From: Marinilabiliales bacterium
Lineage (GTDB): Bacteria > Bacteroidota > Bacteroidia > Bacteroidales > F082
DNA length: 37,373 bases
Assembly (NCBI GenBank): GCA_002869365.1
Contig: PKTA01000017.1
Span: forward strand, 1 to 37,373
Direction: 5' to 3'
The notes under the pieces were generated by a model, which was not told where the DNA came from, did not search any database, and saw only the letters and a program-made list of their open reading frames with translations. Positions 1 to 8,177 of the stretch are shown piece by piece; within the stretch, counting starts at the first letter, position 1, and each line of letters opens with the position of its first letter. The position numbers were made by a program, and so were the translations under genes.

Positions 1-192
1 GATGATATTTACAATATTTACATCAGTTGGATGTGATAAGTTCTCAGGATAAATTATTTTGCTAGGACTATTCTGTGTACTATTTACACTTAAAGTTGTG
101 GTTTTTATTCCGCTTTTAAAGGTATAAGTCTGTTGAGCATTGCATAAATTGAAGATTCCAAGCAATACGTTAATAAGTAAAAATTTTTTCAT
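1..192 (-). CDS. secreted protein, N-terminal part only (runs off the left edge)
   Basis: An open frame on the minus strand starts with ATG at 192-190 and stays open to the window edge, giving 64 residues. It begins MKKFLLINVLLGIFNLCNAQ, a good Sec signal peptide with a likely cut after Cys-Asn-Ala. The mature start is polar and Thr/Ser-rich (QTYTFKSGIKTTTLSVNS), which suggests an exported beta-rich protein. The rest lies outside the window, so I cannot name a family. It is divergent from the LacI-type regulator, with about 170 bp between the two starts, so it could be one of its targets; this is inference from position only. Confidence 0.6.
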   Translation of the reverse strand, partial: MKKFLLINVLLGIFNLCNAQQTYTFKSGIKTTTLSVNSTQNSPSKIIYPENLSHPTDVNIVNII

Positions 193-326
193 AAGAATTG
201 GATTTATTAATTTGGTATTTAACTAGATACATCTTTAAACCAAAATAAGTTTTCAAAGGATATCTTAATTGTGAGACATTAAAATTATAAAAATAGTTGC
301 AAAATGAATCATAACATAAAATTGCG

Positions 327-334
327 TATTTTCG
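327..334 (+). promoter_or_regulatory. -7 promoter element (TATTTTCG) of the LacI-family gene
   Basis: TATTTTCG fits the Bacteroidota -7 consensus TAnnTTTG with one change (C for T). It lies 31 bp upstream of the regulator's ATG, which would give a leader of about 25 nt. No clear TTTG -33 box is seen at the usual spacing. Confidence 0.4.
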
Positions 335-365
335 TAGTTTATAATCAATTATCTTTTTATATTAA

Positions 366-1373
366 ATGAAACGTCAGGTAACGATAAAAGACATTGCTGA
401 AAAACTTGGGATAAGTGTATCCACTGTTTCGCGTGCCCTTAAAGATCATCCGGATATTAGTTTAAAAACCAGGCAGGCTGTTAAAGAACTTGCCAAATTA
501 TTGGGCTATAAACCAAATTTAATTGCTCTTAATCTCAAAAACAGCAAAACTAATACCATTGGTTTGATTGTTCCTGAAGTTGAACATCACTTCTTTTCTA
601 AAATTTTAAATGGTATTGAAGAAGTTGCTTATGAAAATAATTATAATGTTTTGGTGGTACAATCCAACGAATCGTATATGCGAGAAGTTTTGAATACTCA
701 AACACTAATTGCAAATCGTGTTGATGGAGTTTTGGTTTCTTTTGCTAAAGAAACACAGGATTATTCTCATTTTCAGCAAATGCTTGACTATGAAATCCCG
801 ATAGTTTTTTTCGACAGAACTATAGAAGATTTTCATGCAGACGGGGTAGTAGTAGATGATTATTCAGGGGCCTATAATGCTGTAAAGCATTTGATTGAAA
901 GAGGTTGTAAACGTATTGCATTATATACTTCACCACAGCATATGTTAATCGGAAAAAATCGTTTTCAGGGATATAAAGATGCCCTTGAAAAACATGGTTT
1001 GACATATGAGAAGGATCTCGTTTATCCATGTGATACCATTGATTCTGCGATTAAAATTTCGAGAAGTGTATTAAAAAAGCATGATAAACCCGACGGCATT
1101 TTTGCTGTAAACGATCTTACAGCAATAGGTGTTATGAAAGTTGCCAAACAACTGGGTATAAAAGTGCCTGAGGAATTAAAAATAGTTGGGTTTGAAAATA
1201 GCAGAAGTGCAACTATTTGTGACCCTGAACTTACCAGTGTGGATCAGTTTGGTTATAACCTGGGTAAAAAATCAGCTGAACTTCTATTAAAAAGAATGAA
1301 AGGTGATGATTTTAATTATGAACCTGAATATTTAAAACTCAAAACTGAACTAATAGTCAGAGGTTCCAGTTAG
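366..1373 (+). CDS. LacI/GalR-family transcriptional regulator
   Basis: This 335-residue protein has the usual length and architecture of the LacI family. Residues 6-28 (TIKDIAEKLGISVSTVSRAL) form the LacI-type helix-turn-helix and are followed by a hinge helix region (about 45-60). A periplasmic-binding-protein-like effector domain then fills residues 62-335, with the typical blocks NTIGLIVPEVEHHFFSKIL, RVDGVLVSF, PIVFFDRT, RFQGYKDAL, DGIFAVNDLTAIGVM and the C-terminal LTSVDQFGYNLGKKSAELL. It should be a cytoplasmic, DNA-binding, ligand-responsive repressor or activator, and its ligand is probably a sugar. The target is not evident: lgt follows in the same direction but has its own promoter, and the partial secreted gene is divergent. 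A LacI-type operator-like palindrome is present far away at iorA. The gene ends with TAG. Confidence 0.93.
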   Translation: MKRQVTIKDIAEKLGISVSTVSRALKDHPDISLKTRQAVKELAKLLGYKPNLIALNLKNSKTNTIGLIVPEVEHHFFSKILNGIEEVAYENNYNVLVVQSNESYMREVLNTQTLIANRVDGVLVSFAKETQDYSHFQQMLDYEIPIVFFDRTIEDFHADGVVVDDYSGAYNAVKHLIERGCKRIALYTSPQHMLIGKNRFQGYKDALEKHGLTYEKDLVYPCDTIDSAIKISRSVLKKHDKPDGIFAVNDLTAIGVMKVAKQLGIKVPEELKIVGFENSRSATICDPELTSVDQFGYNLGKKSAELLLKRMKGDDFNYEPEYLKLKTELIVRGSS

Positions 1374-1446
1374 GGAATTCCATTTTGATCTGTTGGTATA
1401 TCGTACTAACTTTTGATTTTAAATTATTTCCCATTCCCAATTTTCC

Positions 1447-1454
1447 TACTTTTG
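1447..1454 (+). promoter_or_regulatory. -7 promoter element (TACTTTTG) of lgt
   Basis: An exact TAnnTTTG match lies 18 bp upstream of the ATG at 1473. It would place transcription start near 1461. That is downstream of the alternative in-frame TTG at 1413 and therefore supports the ATG start for lgt. Confidence 0.5.
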
Positions 1455-1472
1455 TTTTCTAAAATTTATATT

Positions 1473-2309
1473 ATGGTTTTAAATTCTATAGTTTGGGATG
1501 TGCGTCCTGAAATATTTTCAATACCTGATAATATTGCATTAATTGGAGGCTTGTCGGTAAGATGGTATGGCTTACTATTCGCAATGTCGTTTATTGTTGG
1601 ATATATATTAATGAAAAAGATATTTGAGAATGAAGGAATTGGAGAAAAAGTCCTGGATCAGTTATCAACCTATATGCTTATTTTCACTATTGTTGGTGCA
1701 CGCTTAGGACATTGTTTGTTTTATGAGCCCGGATATTATCTTTCTCATCCCATTGAAATATTGAAAATTTGGGAAGGTGGTCTTGCAAGTCATGGTGCCG
1801 CTATAGGAATATTAGCAGGCCTGTATTTCTTCTCAAAAGCGAATAAAAAACCATTTTTGTGGATAATGGATAGAATTGTTATAGTTGTTGCTTTAGCGGG
1901 ATTTTTCATTAGAATGGGTAACCTTATGAACTCAGAAATTTTTGGAGATGTTACCAGCCTTCCATGGGGATTCGTTTTTACAAGATATTACGATCCTGCT
2001 TTGGCAGTAGATGCAAGACATCCTACACAAATTTATGAAGCATTATCATATTTATTGATATTTGTTTTTCTATTCAGAAGTTATTGGAAAGTTAAAGGCA
2101 AAACTACCAACGGAGAATTATTTGGGTATTTTTTGGTTCTGCTGTTTAGTGTGCGATTCCTGATTGAATTTATTAAAGTTCCTCAGGTGGGATTTGAAGC
2201 CGATATGATTTTAAATATGGGACAAATATTAAGTATTCCATTTGTGTTAATAGGTGCATATTTGTTATATATGGCAAGGCAAAAAAAAGGAGACCATAAG
2301 GTCTCCTAA
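1473..2309 (+). CDS. lgt: prolipoprotein diacylglyceryl transferase Lgt
   Basis: Lgt is an inner-membrane enzyme that moves diacylglycerol from phosphatidylglycerol to the lipobox cysteine of prolipoproteins, the first step in making the many lipoproteins seen here (SusD, SusE/F, DUF3179, M23). The protein is 278 residues, the usual size, and very hydrophobic with about seven membrane segments. Family signatures are clear: RWYGLLFA near residue 30, GGLASHGAAIG at 102-112, RMGNLMNSEIFG at 147-158 and RHPTQIYEAL near 180. I chose the ATG at 1473 over an upstream in-frame TTG at 1413 because the conserved start (VWDVRPEIFSI) follows it closely and a -7 element lies between the two. The last codons double as the terminator hairpin of the opposing gene. 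Confidence 0.96.
   Translation: MVLNSIVWDVRPEIFSIPDNIALIGGLSVRWYGLLFAMSFIVGYILMKKIFENEGIGEKVLDQLSTYMLIFTIVGARLGHCLFYEPGYYLSHPIEILKIWEGGLASHGAAIGILAGLYFFSKANKKPFLWIMDRIVIVVALAGFFIRMGNLMNSEIFGDVTSLPWGFVFTRYYDPALAVDARHPTQIYEALSYLLIFVFLFRSYWKVKGKTTNGELFGYFLVLLFSVRFLIEFIKVPQVGFEADMILNMGQILSIPFVLIGAYLLYMARQKKGDHKVS
2281..2306 (-). terminator. intrinsic terminator of the DUF2723 gene, inside lgt's 3' end
   Basis: A perfect 7-bp stem (GGAGACC, loop ATAA, GGTCTCC, 2289-2306) is followed on the minus strand by eight T (plus-strand A at 2281-2288). Read leftwards it is a strong Rho-independent terminator 36 bp beyond the DUF2723 stop. On the plus strand the hairpin lacks a U-tract, and it encodes the last Lgt residues. 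Confidence 0.75.
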
Positions 2310-2341
2310 AATTTCATTTATAACTTCCTTACGGGAAGATA

Positions 2342-5300
2342 TTATCTAAGATTTAAATTCTGTATTTGCTCATAAAATACGCTATCAACATCATTTGCAA
2401 GTTTTTCCTGTTTATTTTGGCGTGTTAACTGCCCCAGGTTTTGAAGCGATGCCAATGCCGATTGTATTTCATTTTGATAAGCATCTTTAAACTTTGGTTT
2501 TAGTCCGTCGTAATAATATAAATCCTGACTGTATCTGTCAAATATTTCCTGTACAACTTCATTTGCTTTTTCTGTTGCTCCTGCCTGATAATATAAATCG
2601 GCCCATCGTATCATAAAATAATCATACGGGAATTTATTGGCAGGGAAGAACTCTCTGCCCTTATCCAAAGCTTCAATTGCCTTTTCATTTTTGTTTGCGT
2701 CAACAAGTGCTTCTGCCAATCGCATATAATATTGTTTCGACATGCTAACATTCCTTGCACTTTCCCTGTCAACAATAACGTCATCTTTATTTAACCGACC
2801 CCATCTGGCATCTTCCGACATAAGAACTTCATAAGATTTTTCAGCGTCAACACCACCAATACCATCGCGGTAAACAGGACCAACAAATGGTTTAAATCGA
2901 TAAACAACTCCTTCCTGATGACAGTATTTGTCAACATCGAAAACTTTATTCAAGGTTGCCGGATTTGCAAAATAAATTGGTCTCTCCCAGTTATTTGTTG
3001 AAATTAAGTCTAACAACATTAAATCGTTTCTGTAAAGCCCATTTTGTTTTATATCCCAATCAATTTCTTTAACTATTTTGTTAGCATTTTCTGGTTGTAC
3101 AGTACCTGTTTTTAAAACCTGTGCTGAGTCGACCATTAACTTTAATTTTTTTACCGGTAGATAATTTACCCATTGTCCGTTTTGTAATGGGATTTTAGTT
3201 CTTTTATCGTCATTACTAACAAAGTCAATGGCATCTTTAACATTAGTCCGATCTTCTATTCTGGCAAAAACAGGGAGGTAGTTTTGATCACCCATCATGT
3301 AGAATTTTGGATCAATACTTAATGGTAGTTTATCAGATTCATAAACTTTTTTACCCATTTGATTAACGTACCAATCGCCGGAAGAAAGCATATAGTTTAC
3401 TACTCTAACATCTGTTCTATAACCTTCTACTTCTTGCACATACCAAAGAGGGAAGGTGTCATTATCCCCGTTTGTAAATAATATGGAATTGGGTTCACAG
3501 GAGGCGAGATACATTTTGGCAAAGTCGGGAGCAGAATATTTTCCTGAACGGTCGTGGCTTTCCCAGCCTTGAGTGGCCATAATAGTTGGCACCAGTAAAG
3601 TACTTAATGCCGTAACGGTTATCACTGTTACTTTTTTGTTACCCATAAACTTTTTGAAAGTTTCAAAGAGAGCTAAAACTCCAAGGCCAATCCAAATGGA
3701 AAACGCATAGAATGATCCTGCATAGGCATAATCACGTTCACGTGGCTGCAGTGGTGTTTGGTTAAGATATATTACAATAGCCAGCCCTGTCATAAAAAAT
3801 AGCAGAAATACTACCCAAGTATCTTTTTTACTCCTTTTTAATTGATAGGCAAATCCAAGTAATCCAAGAATAAGCGGTAGAAAATAAAATTTGGTTCTGG
3901 CAGGATTTTCCATGCTTGGAGGCAGATTTGATTGGTCGCCCAACCTCATGCTATCGATGAAATTAATACCACTAATCCAGTTCCCATGCTGTATTTCTCC
4001 CTGACTTTCAATATTATTTTGTCTTCCAACAAAATTCCAAAGGAAGTACCTGATATAAAGATGATCTACCTGGTAAGTGAAAAAGTATTTTAAATTTTCT
4101 CCAAATGTTGGCCTGTATCTAACTTCGCTTGTTCCATCCCCTTTATCAATTCTAATTGCTTTTCCTTTATCACCTCCATACTGTTTATATAACTGAATAT
4201 GTGCAGGTTTCTGGTTGCTCCACATACGTGGAAATAATCCCATAAAGCGTTCATCATAAACTGGTATAGTACCTTTTCTGTCGTCTTTAATTATATATTT
4301 TCCACTTTTTTCATCTTTCATATAAATTGGAGTTCCATCCTTTGAGTCGATGGCAGGAGCATTATAATACTGACCATAAACAAGTGGCCATGATCCGTAT
4401 TGCTCACGGTTTAAGTATGAAAGCAAACTAAGTGCATCTTTGGGGTCGTTTTCGTTAATTGGAGTATTTGCATTGGCTCTGATAACCAGAATTGCAAATG
4501 AAGAATATCCTATCAAAATAAAAGTAAATGCAAGTATTACAGTGTTTAAAACAACCTTTCCTTTTTTTCGTGTGTAATGAAGGCCGAAAACTATTAGGCC
4601 AACAACAAGTAGGAAGAAGAAAATAGTACCCGAATTAAAAGGAAGTCCAAGCCCGTTTACAAAGAAGAACTCAATTTTTCCTGATAATGCAACTGTCCAG
4701 GGTATAATTATGTACATAACAACTGCCAGTATAGCTATTGAAATTGCACCGGCAGCAATAAAACCTTTTGTGGTTGGTTTGTATCTCTTATAATAAAATA
4801 CATATCCGATGGCTGGAATTGCCAATAGATTAAGTAAGTGAACTCCTATTGAAAGGCCAACTATATAGGCAATTAATAGTATCCAACGATATCCGCTTCT
4901 TTTATCGGCCACAACTTCCCATTTAAGGATAGCCCAAAAAACAACAGCAGTTAGAAACGATGACATGGCATAAACTTCGCCTTCAACGGCAGAAAACCAA
5001 AAAGAGTCTGAGAATGTATAAGCTAAAGAACCAACGATGCCTGCTCCGAAAACTGCCCATGCATTTGTTTCAGAAATTTCAAAAGAACCTGATTTAACAA
5101 AAAGTTTTTTCGCCAGCATTGTAATGGACCAATAAAGAAATAGTATGGTAAAACTACTTGACAATGCCGACATTACGTTAATCATCATTGCTGTGTTTGA
5201 AACATCTCCAAAGGCAAACATTGAGAAAAATCTGCCAAGTAACTGGAAAAGAGGTGCTCCCGGTGGATGACCAACCTGAAGTTTATAGGCAGTGGCAATG

Positions 5301-5416
5301 TACTCTCCACAATCCCACCAACTTGCTGTAGGTTCTAAGGTTAATAAATAGGTTATTGTGGCAATGCCAAATACAATCCATCCAATTAGATTGTTTATCT
5401 TTTTATAATTCTTCAT
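2342..5416 (-). CDS. DUF2723 / GT117-type membrane protein (putative protein O-glycosyltransferase)
   Basis: This 1024-residue protein has a multi-spanning N-terminal half (roughly ten membrane helices up to residue about 560) and a soluble C-terminal half. The N-terminal block around residues 25-65 (TLEPTASWWDCGEYIATAYK, then QVGHPPGAPLFQLLGR) is the hallmark of DUF2723 (PF11028), a Bacteroidota family resembling protein O-mannosyltransferases and grouped with GT117. The acidic WDCGEY motif near the first helix is the likely catalytic loop, by analogy to GT-C enzymes. The C-terminal 150 residues look TPR-like (YMRLAEALVDANKNEKAIEAL). I chose the ATG at 5416; an in-frame TTG seven codons upstream is less likely because a -7 element sits at 5458-5451 and places it in the leader. 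A role in protein glycosylation at the inner membrane is inferred from the family, and the acceptor is unknown. Confidence 0.85.
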   Translation of the reverse strand: MKNYKKINNLIGWIVFGIATITYLLTLEPTASWWDCGEYIATAYKLQVGHPPGAPLFQLLGRFFSMFAFGDVSNTAMMINVMSALSSSFTILFLYWSITMLAKKLFVKSGSFEISETNAWAVFGAGIVGSLAYTFSDSFWFSAVEGEVYAMSSFLTAVVFWAILKWEVVADKRSGYRWILLIAYIVGLSIGVHLLNLLAIPAIGYVFYYKRYKPTTKGFIAAGAISIAILAVVMYIIIPWTVALSGKIEFFFVNGLGLPFNSGTIFFFLLVVGLIVFGLHYTRKKGKVVLNTVILAFTFILIGYSSFAILVIRANANTPINENDPKDALSLLSYLNREQYGSWPLVYGQYYNAPAIDSKDGTPIYMKDEKSGKYIIKDDRKGTIPVYDERFMGLFPRMWSNQKPAHIQLYKQYGGDKGKAIRIDKGDGTSEVRYRPTFGENLKYFFTYQVDHLYIRYFLWNFVGRQNNIESQGEIQHGNWISGINFIDSMRLGDQSNLPPSMENPARTKFYFLPLILGLLGFAYQLKRSKKDTWVVFLLFFMTGLAIVIYLNQTPLQPRERDYAYAGSFYAFSIWIGLGVLALFETFKKFMGNKKVTVITVTALSTLLVPTIMATQGWESHDRSGKYSAPDFAKMYLASCEPNSILFTNGDNDTFPLWYVQEVEGYRTDVRVVNYMLSSGDWYVNQMGKKVYESDKLPLSIDPKFYMMGDQNYLPVFARIEDRTNVKDAIDFVSNDDKRTKIPLQNGQWVNYLPVKKLKLMVDSAQVLKTGTVQPENANKIVKEIDWDIKQNGLYRNDLMLLDLISTNNWERPIYFANPATLNKVFDVDKYCHQEGVVYRFKPFVGPVYRDGIGGVDAEKSYEVLMSEDARWGRLNKDDVIVDRESARNVSMSKQYYMRLAEALVDANKNEKAIEALDKGREFFPANKFPYDYFMIRWADLYYQAGATEKANEVVQEIFDRYSQDLYYYDGLKPKFKDAYQNEIQSALASLQNLGQLTRQNKQEKLANDVDSVFYEQIQNLNLR

Positions 5417-5450
5417 TTTATAAGAGATTTCCTGCAAGAAAATTAATTAG

Positions 5451-5458
5451 CGAAAATA
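5451..5458 (-). promoter_or_regulatory. -7 promoter element (TATTTTCG) of the DUF2723 gene
   Basis: On the minus strand 5458-5451 reads TATTTTCG, the TAnnTTCG variant also seen upstream of the LacI-type gene. It lies 34 bp upstream of the ATG at 5416. No good -33 box is seen. Confidence 0.4.
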
Positions 5459-5511
5459 GGAATTTTACAATAACATATTTTTTTTAAAGGTTTTTATTTA
5501 ACAGAAATTAA

Positions 5512-5519
5512 TAATTTCG
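5512..5519 (+). promoter_or_regulatory. -7 promoter element (TAATTTCG) of the hutH-like gene
   Basis: TAATTTCG, one change from TAnnTTTG, lies 31 bp upstream of the ATG at 5551 in the divergent intergenic region. The -33 position is A/T-rich without a clear TTTG. Confidence 0.4.
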
Positions 5520-5550
5520 CTGCAATTAGTTCATACCAAAAATTAATGAA

Positions 5551-7074
5551 ATGACACTTATAATAAAGGGAAGCGGTTTAACCGTAGAAGATATTGTTAA
5601 AGTTGCCCGACATGGCGAGAAAGTAGAACTTGACGGTGATGCTTTACAAAGAATAAAAAAATGCCGTGCAATGCTTGAGAGAAAAATCGATGCTCATGAA
5701 ATAATGTATGGAGTAAATACAGGAATTGGTGAGTTTTCCGAAGTAGTTTTAAATGATGATCAGGTTAAGGATTTTCAAAAATATCTGATTTATAATCATG
5801 CTGCCGGTATTGGAGATGCTATGAAAGAGGAATATGTAAGGGGAGCCATGCTAGGCAGGATAAATGTTCATGCTCATGGTAACTCGGGTATTCGTCCGGA
5901 AATTACGCTTACTCTTGTTGAAATGCTTAATAAGGGAGTTACCCCCTTTGTATGCCAGAAGGGAAGTGTTGGCGCTTCAGGCGATTTAGCTCCTATGTCG
6001 CAAATAGCATTATTATTAATGGGAGAAGGCAAGGCTTTTTATGAAGGAGAATTATTGGAAGGAAAAGATGCTATGGAAAGAGCAGGTATTGAAGTTCCCG
6101 GTCTTCAGGCCAGAGATGGTTTGGGAACTATTAACGGCTCCAATGTGCTCACCGCAATGAGTGCCATTTTTATTTATGATGCCAATAACTGGCTAAAACA
6201 AGCAGAGATAGGTGCAGCAATGTCGCTTGAAGCACTGAAGGCTAATATGGGCCCGTATACATCCCGTTTACATGAAGTTAGAGGTTTTAAAGGTGCAGTA
6301 AGAAGCGCAAAGGCCATTGCTAAAATGGTTGATGGCGGAGATTTAAAAGAGGGTAAAGTAGATCATAAAGTACAGGATGCATATTCTATGCGATCAAGTC
6401 CACAGGTTATAGGAGCTGCCCACGATGCTATTGCCTATGCAAAATCACAGGTGGAAATAGAACTTAATGGGGTAGGAGATAATCCTATATTTTTCCCTGA
6501 TGAAAATATTGCATTGTCAGGTGCTAATTTCCAGGGAACGCCAGTTTCTTTACCAATGGATATGGCAGGTATAGCAATAACAATGGTTAGTGTATTGTCG
6601 GAAAGACGTATGAATCGTCTTAATAATCCTGCTTTAAGTGTTGGATTACCAGCTTTTCTTACTAAAGGTGCCGGCATGTTTTCAGGTATGATGTTAAGTC
6701 AGTATACCGCTGATATGCAAATAGTTGAGCAGAGAATATTGTCCGCTCCTGCTTCAATACAATCGATACCTGCTGCTGCCGACCAGGAAGATTTCGTGTC
6801 GATGGGAATGAATACAGCCATAAAAAACTTCCAGATACTCGATAATGCCTATGGAGTTTTGGGAATTGAGATAATGGCTGCTGCTCAGGCATTGGATTTC
6901 CGAGAATATAATTTTGGTAAAGGAACTAAAGCAGCGCATAAAATTGTTAGAAAATATGTTGATTTCCTTGATATCGACAGACCATTGTATAAGGATCATA
7001 ACTCGATGAAAGATTTGATAAAATCGTGTGAGATACTACATGAAGTTGAAAAAGAAATTGGGAAACTGGATTAA
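5551..7074 (+). CDS. hutH: histidine ammonia-lyase-like MIO enzyme
   Basis: This 507-residue cytoplasmic enzyme belongs to the aromatic amino acid lyase family, which uses a self-made MIO cofactor to remove ammonia from histidine, tyrosine or phenylalanine. The MIO triad Ala142-Ser143-Gly144 sits in GSVGASGDLAP. Other residues known from Pseudomonas HutH are in place: Tyr53 (YGVNTG), His83 (NHAAGIG), Asn195 (INGSN), Tyr278 and Arg281 (QDAYSMR), Phe327 and Glu413. His83 favours histidine over tyrosine or phenylalanine as substrate. One difference is DQEDFVSMG at 411-419, where classic HutH has QEDH. No hutU, hutI or hutG is nearby; instead two small membrane proteins overlap its 3' end. Histidine as substrate is therefore likely but not certain. 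Confidence 0.85.
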   Translation: MTLIIKGSGLTVEDIVKVARHGEKVELDGDALQRIKKCRAMLERKIDAHEIMYGVNTGIGEFSEVVLNDDQVKDFQKYLIYNHAAGIGDAMKEEYVRGAMLGRINVHAHGNSGIRPEITLTLVEMLNKGVTPFVCQKGSVGASGDLAPMSQIALLLMGEGKAFYEGELLEGKDAMERAGIEVPGLQARDGLGTINGSNVLTAMSAIFIYDANNWLKQAEIGAAMSLEALKANMGPYTSRLHEVRGFKGAVRSAKAIAKMVDGGDLKEGKVDHKVQDAYSMRSSPQVIGAAHDAIAYAKSQVEIELNGVGDNPIFFPDENIALSGANFQGTPVSLPMDMAGIAITMVSVLSERRMNRLNNPALSVGLPAFLTKGAGMFSGMMLSQYTADMQIVEQRILSAPASIQSIPAAADQEDFVSMGMNTAIKNFQILDNAYGVLGIEIMAAAQALDFREYNFGKGTKAAHKIVRKYVDFLDIDRPLYKDHNSMKDLIKSCEILHEVEKEIGKLD

Positions 7075-7534
7075 AAATAAAATTTTGGAAGAAAAAAATA
7101 AGATAAGTCAGGAAGATATAAAGCGCACACCTCAATTAACATTATTGTGTATTTTGAGTTTTATTGCAGGAGGATTGTCAATTATTGGCAATATGTATAT
7201 TTATGGGTTCTATGATCAATTACTAACTTTAATAAAAGAGGGAAATATACCTCAATTTTTTGGAGAGGAGCTGGATTATTCATTTCTTGCAGATATAAGT
7301 CAGACGTATTTTATCTGGTTGGTATTGCTAAATGTTTCCTCTGTTATTGGAGTATTTTTAATGTGGAAATTAAATTCAGTTGGATTTCATGTATATGCTT
7401 TATCAGAAATATTAATACTGATTGTACCTGAAATATATATTCCCGGTAGGCCATTCCCGTTTTTCGACATAATGATAACATTAGTTTTCGTACTTTTATA
7501 TTTTAAAAATTTGAAATTACTTGGACGACTTTAA
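7040..7534 (+). CDS. small four-helix membrane protein, unknown function
   Basis: A 164-residue frame follows the lyase and overlaps its last 35 bp in another frame, which suggests translational coupling. I chose the ATG at 7040 (MKLKKKLGNW) over an in-frame GTG at 7028. After a basic, Lys-rich N-terminus of about 40 residues come four hydrophobic stretches: LTLLCILSFIAGGLSIIG, FIWLVLLNVSSVIGVFLMW, VYALSEILILIVPEIYI and FDIMITLVFVLLYF. No catalytic motif is visible and I do not recognise a family. Size and helix count match the next gene, so the two may form a small membrane complex or be diverged paralogues. A link to amino acid uptake or sensing for the lyase is speculation. Confidence 0.7.
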   Translation: MKLKKKLGNWIKNKILEEKNKISQEDIKRTPQLTLLCILSFIAGGLSIIGNMYIYGFYDQLLTLIKEGNIPQFFGEELDYSFLADISQTYFIWLVLLNVSSVIGVFLMWKLNSVGFHVYALSEILILIVPEIYIPGRPFPFFDIMITLVFVLLYFKNLKLLGRL

Positions 7535-7934
7535 GAACATAAATAACACTGATAATAATTCACAAACTACACCTTATATTATAAGGGCAGTTTCATTTTT
7601 TATAATTTTCAGTTCTATAGTGGCAATATTATTCTTTTCCTATGTGCTATTTTTCAAAGGAAGCATAATTAGTGAGAGTGCTAGTTTTGTTGAAAACCCA
7701 ATACTAAGTATTAGCACTTATATCATAATTGAATTAATTTTATTTGTTTCTTTAATAGTAGGAGGCATACTTATCTACAGAATGATGAAATGGGGCATAA
7801 TATTAATACCATTAGCACTTTCACTTCTACTGATATTAAATTATTGGTATTATGGACATTTCGACTGGGTTTATCTTATTCTTTTTTCAGTTCTACTGAT
7901 AATATTGGCTTTTTATATAAAAAAAGTCAGATAA
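7521..7934 (+). CDS. small four-helix membrane protein, unknown function, probable TTG start
   Basis: This 137-residue frame overlaps the previous gene by 14 bp. There is no ATG before the first membrane helix; the best start is TTG at 7521 (read as MDDFKNINNTDNNS), inside the last codons of the upstream gene, again pointing to translational coupling. Four hydrophobic helices follow: IIRAVSFFIIFSSIVAILFF, STYIIIELILFVSLIVGGIL, WGIILIPLALSLLLILNYW and WVYLILFSVLLIILAFYI. The protein ends with a short basic tail (KKVR). I do not recognise the family. Its pairing with the gene before it and the lyase suggests a three-gene operon. Confidence 0.65.
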   Translation: MDDFKNINNTDNNSQTTPYIIRAVSFFIIFSSIVAILFFSYVLFFKGSIISESASFVENPILSISTYIIIELILFVSLIVGGILIYRMMKWGIILIPLALSLLLILNYWYYGHFDWVYLILFSVLLIILAFYIKKVR

Positions 7935-8073
7935 AAGATTGTCATCAAAGGATTTTATTATAAATTGCAATGTTTTTATGAATAATTGTGAATATTTTCC
8001 AAATACTAAGCAAATAGATAAGTAAAATAATAGCAGAAATATGCGCTATCAGCGTAGTTAAATTTGTTTTTTG

Positions 8074-8104
8074 TTGCTTGTGTATAATATAATTGTTAAG
8101 TTTG
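8074..8104 (+). promoter_or_regulatory. promoter of the orphan susCD pair
   Basis: TTG at 8074-8076, a 20-bp spacer, and an exact -7 element TAAGTTTG at 8097-8104 fit the Bacteroidota vegetative promoter. The predicted leader is about 65 nt. The rest of the 243-bp gap (7935-8177) is A/T-rich and shows no gene or clear hairpin. Confidence 0.55.
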
Positions 8105-8177
8105 TAAAAAATTTATTAAAAAATCATAAAAAGAACGTAAATTAAAATTAGTAATTCATTAACCAAAAATTATCATT

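Noticed and set aside
1413-1472. TTG at 1413 as the start of lgt, giving a 20-residue longer N-terminus
   Set aside because: A -7 element TACTTTTG at 1447-1454 puts transcription start downstream of it, and the conserved Lgt start follows the ATG at 1473.
6435-6677. Open frames antisense to the hutH-like gene and to other genes (for example 12686-12901 and 16.3-17.9 kb)
   Set aside because: They lie wholly inside well-recognised genes on the other strand, show no family motifs, and have unnatural composition.
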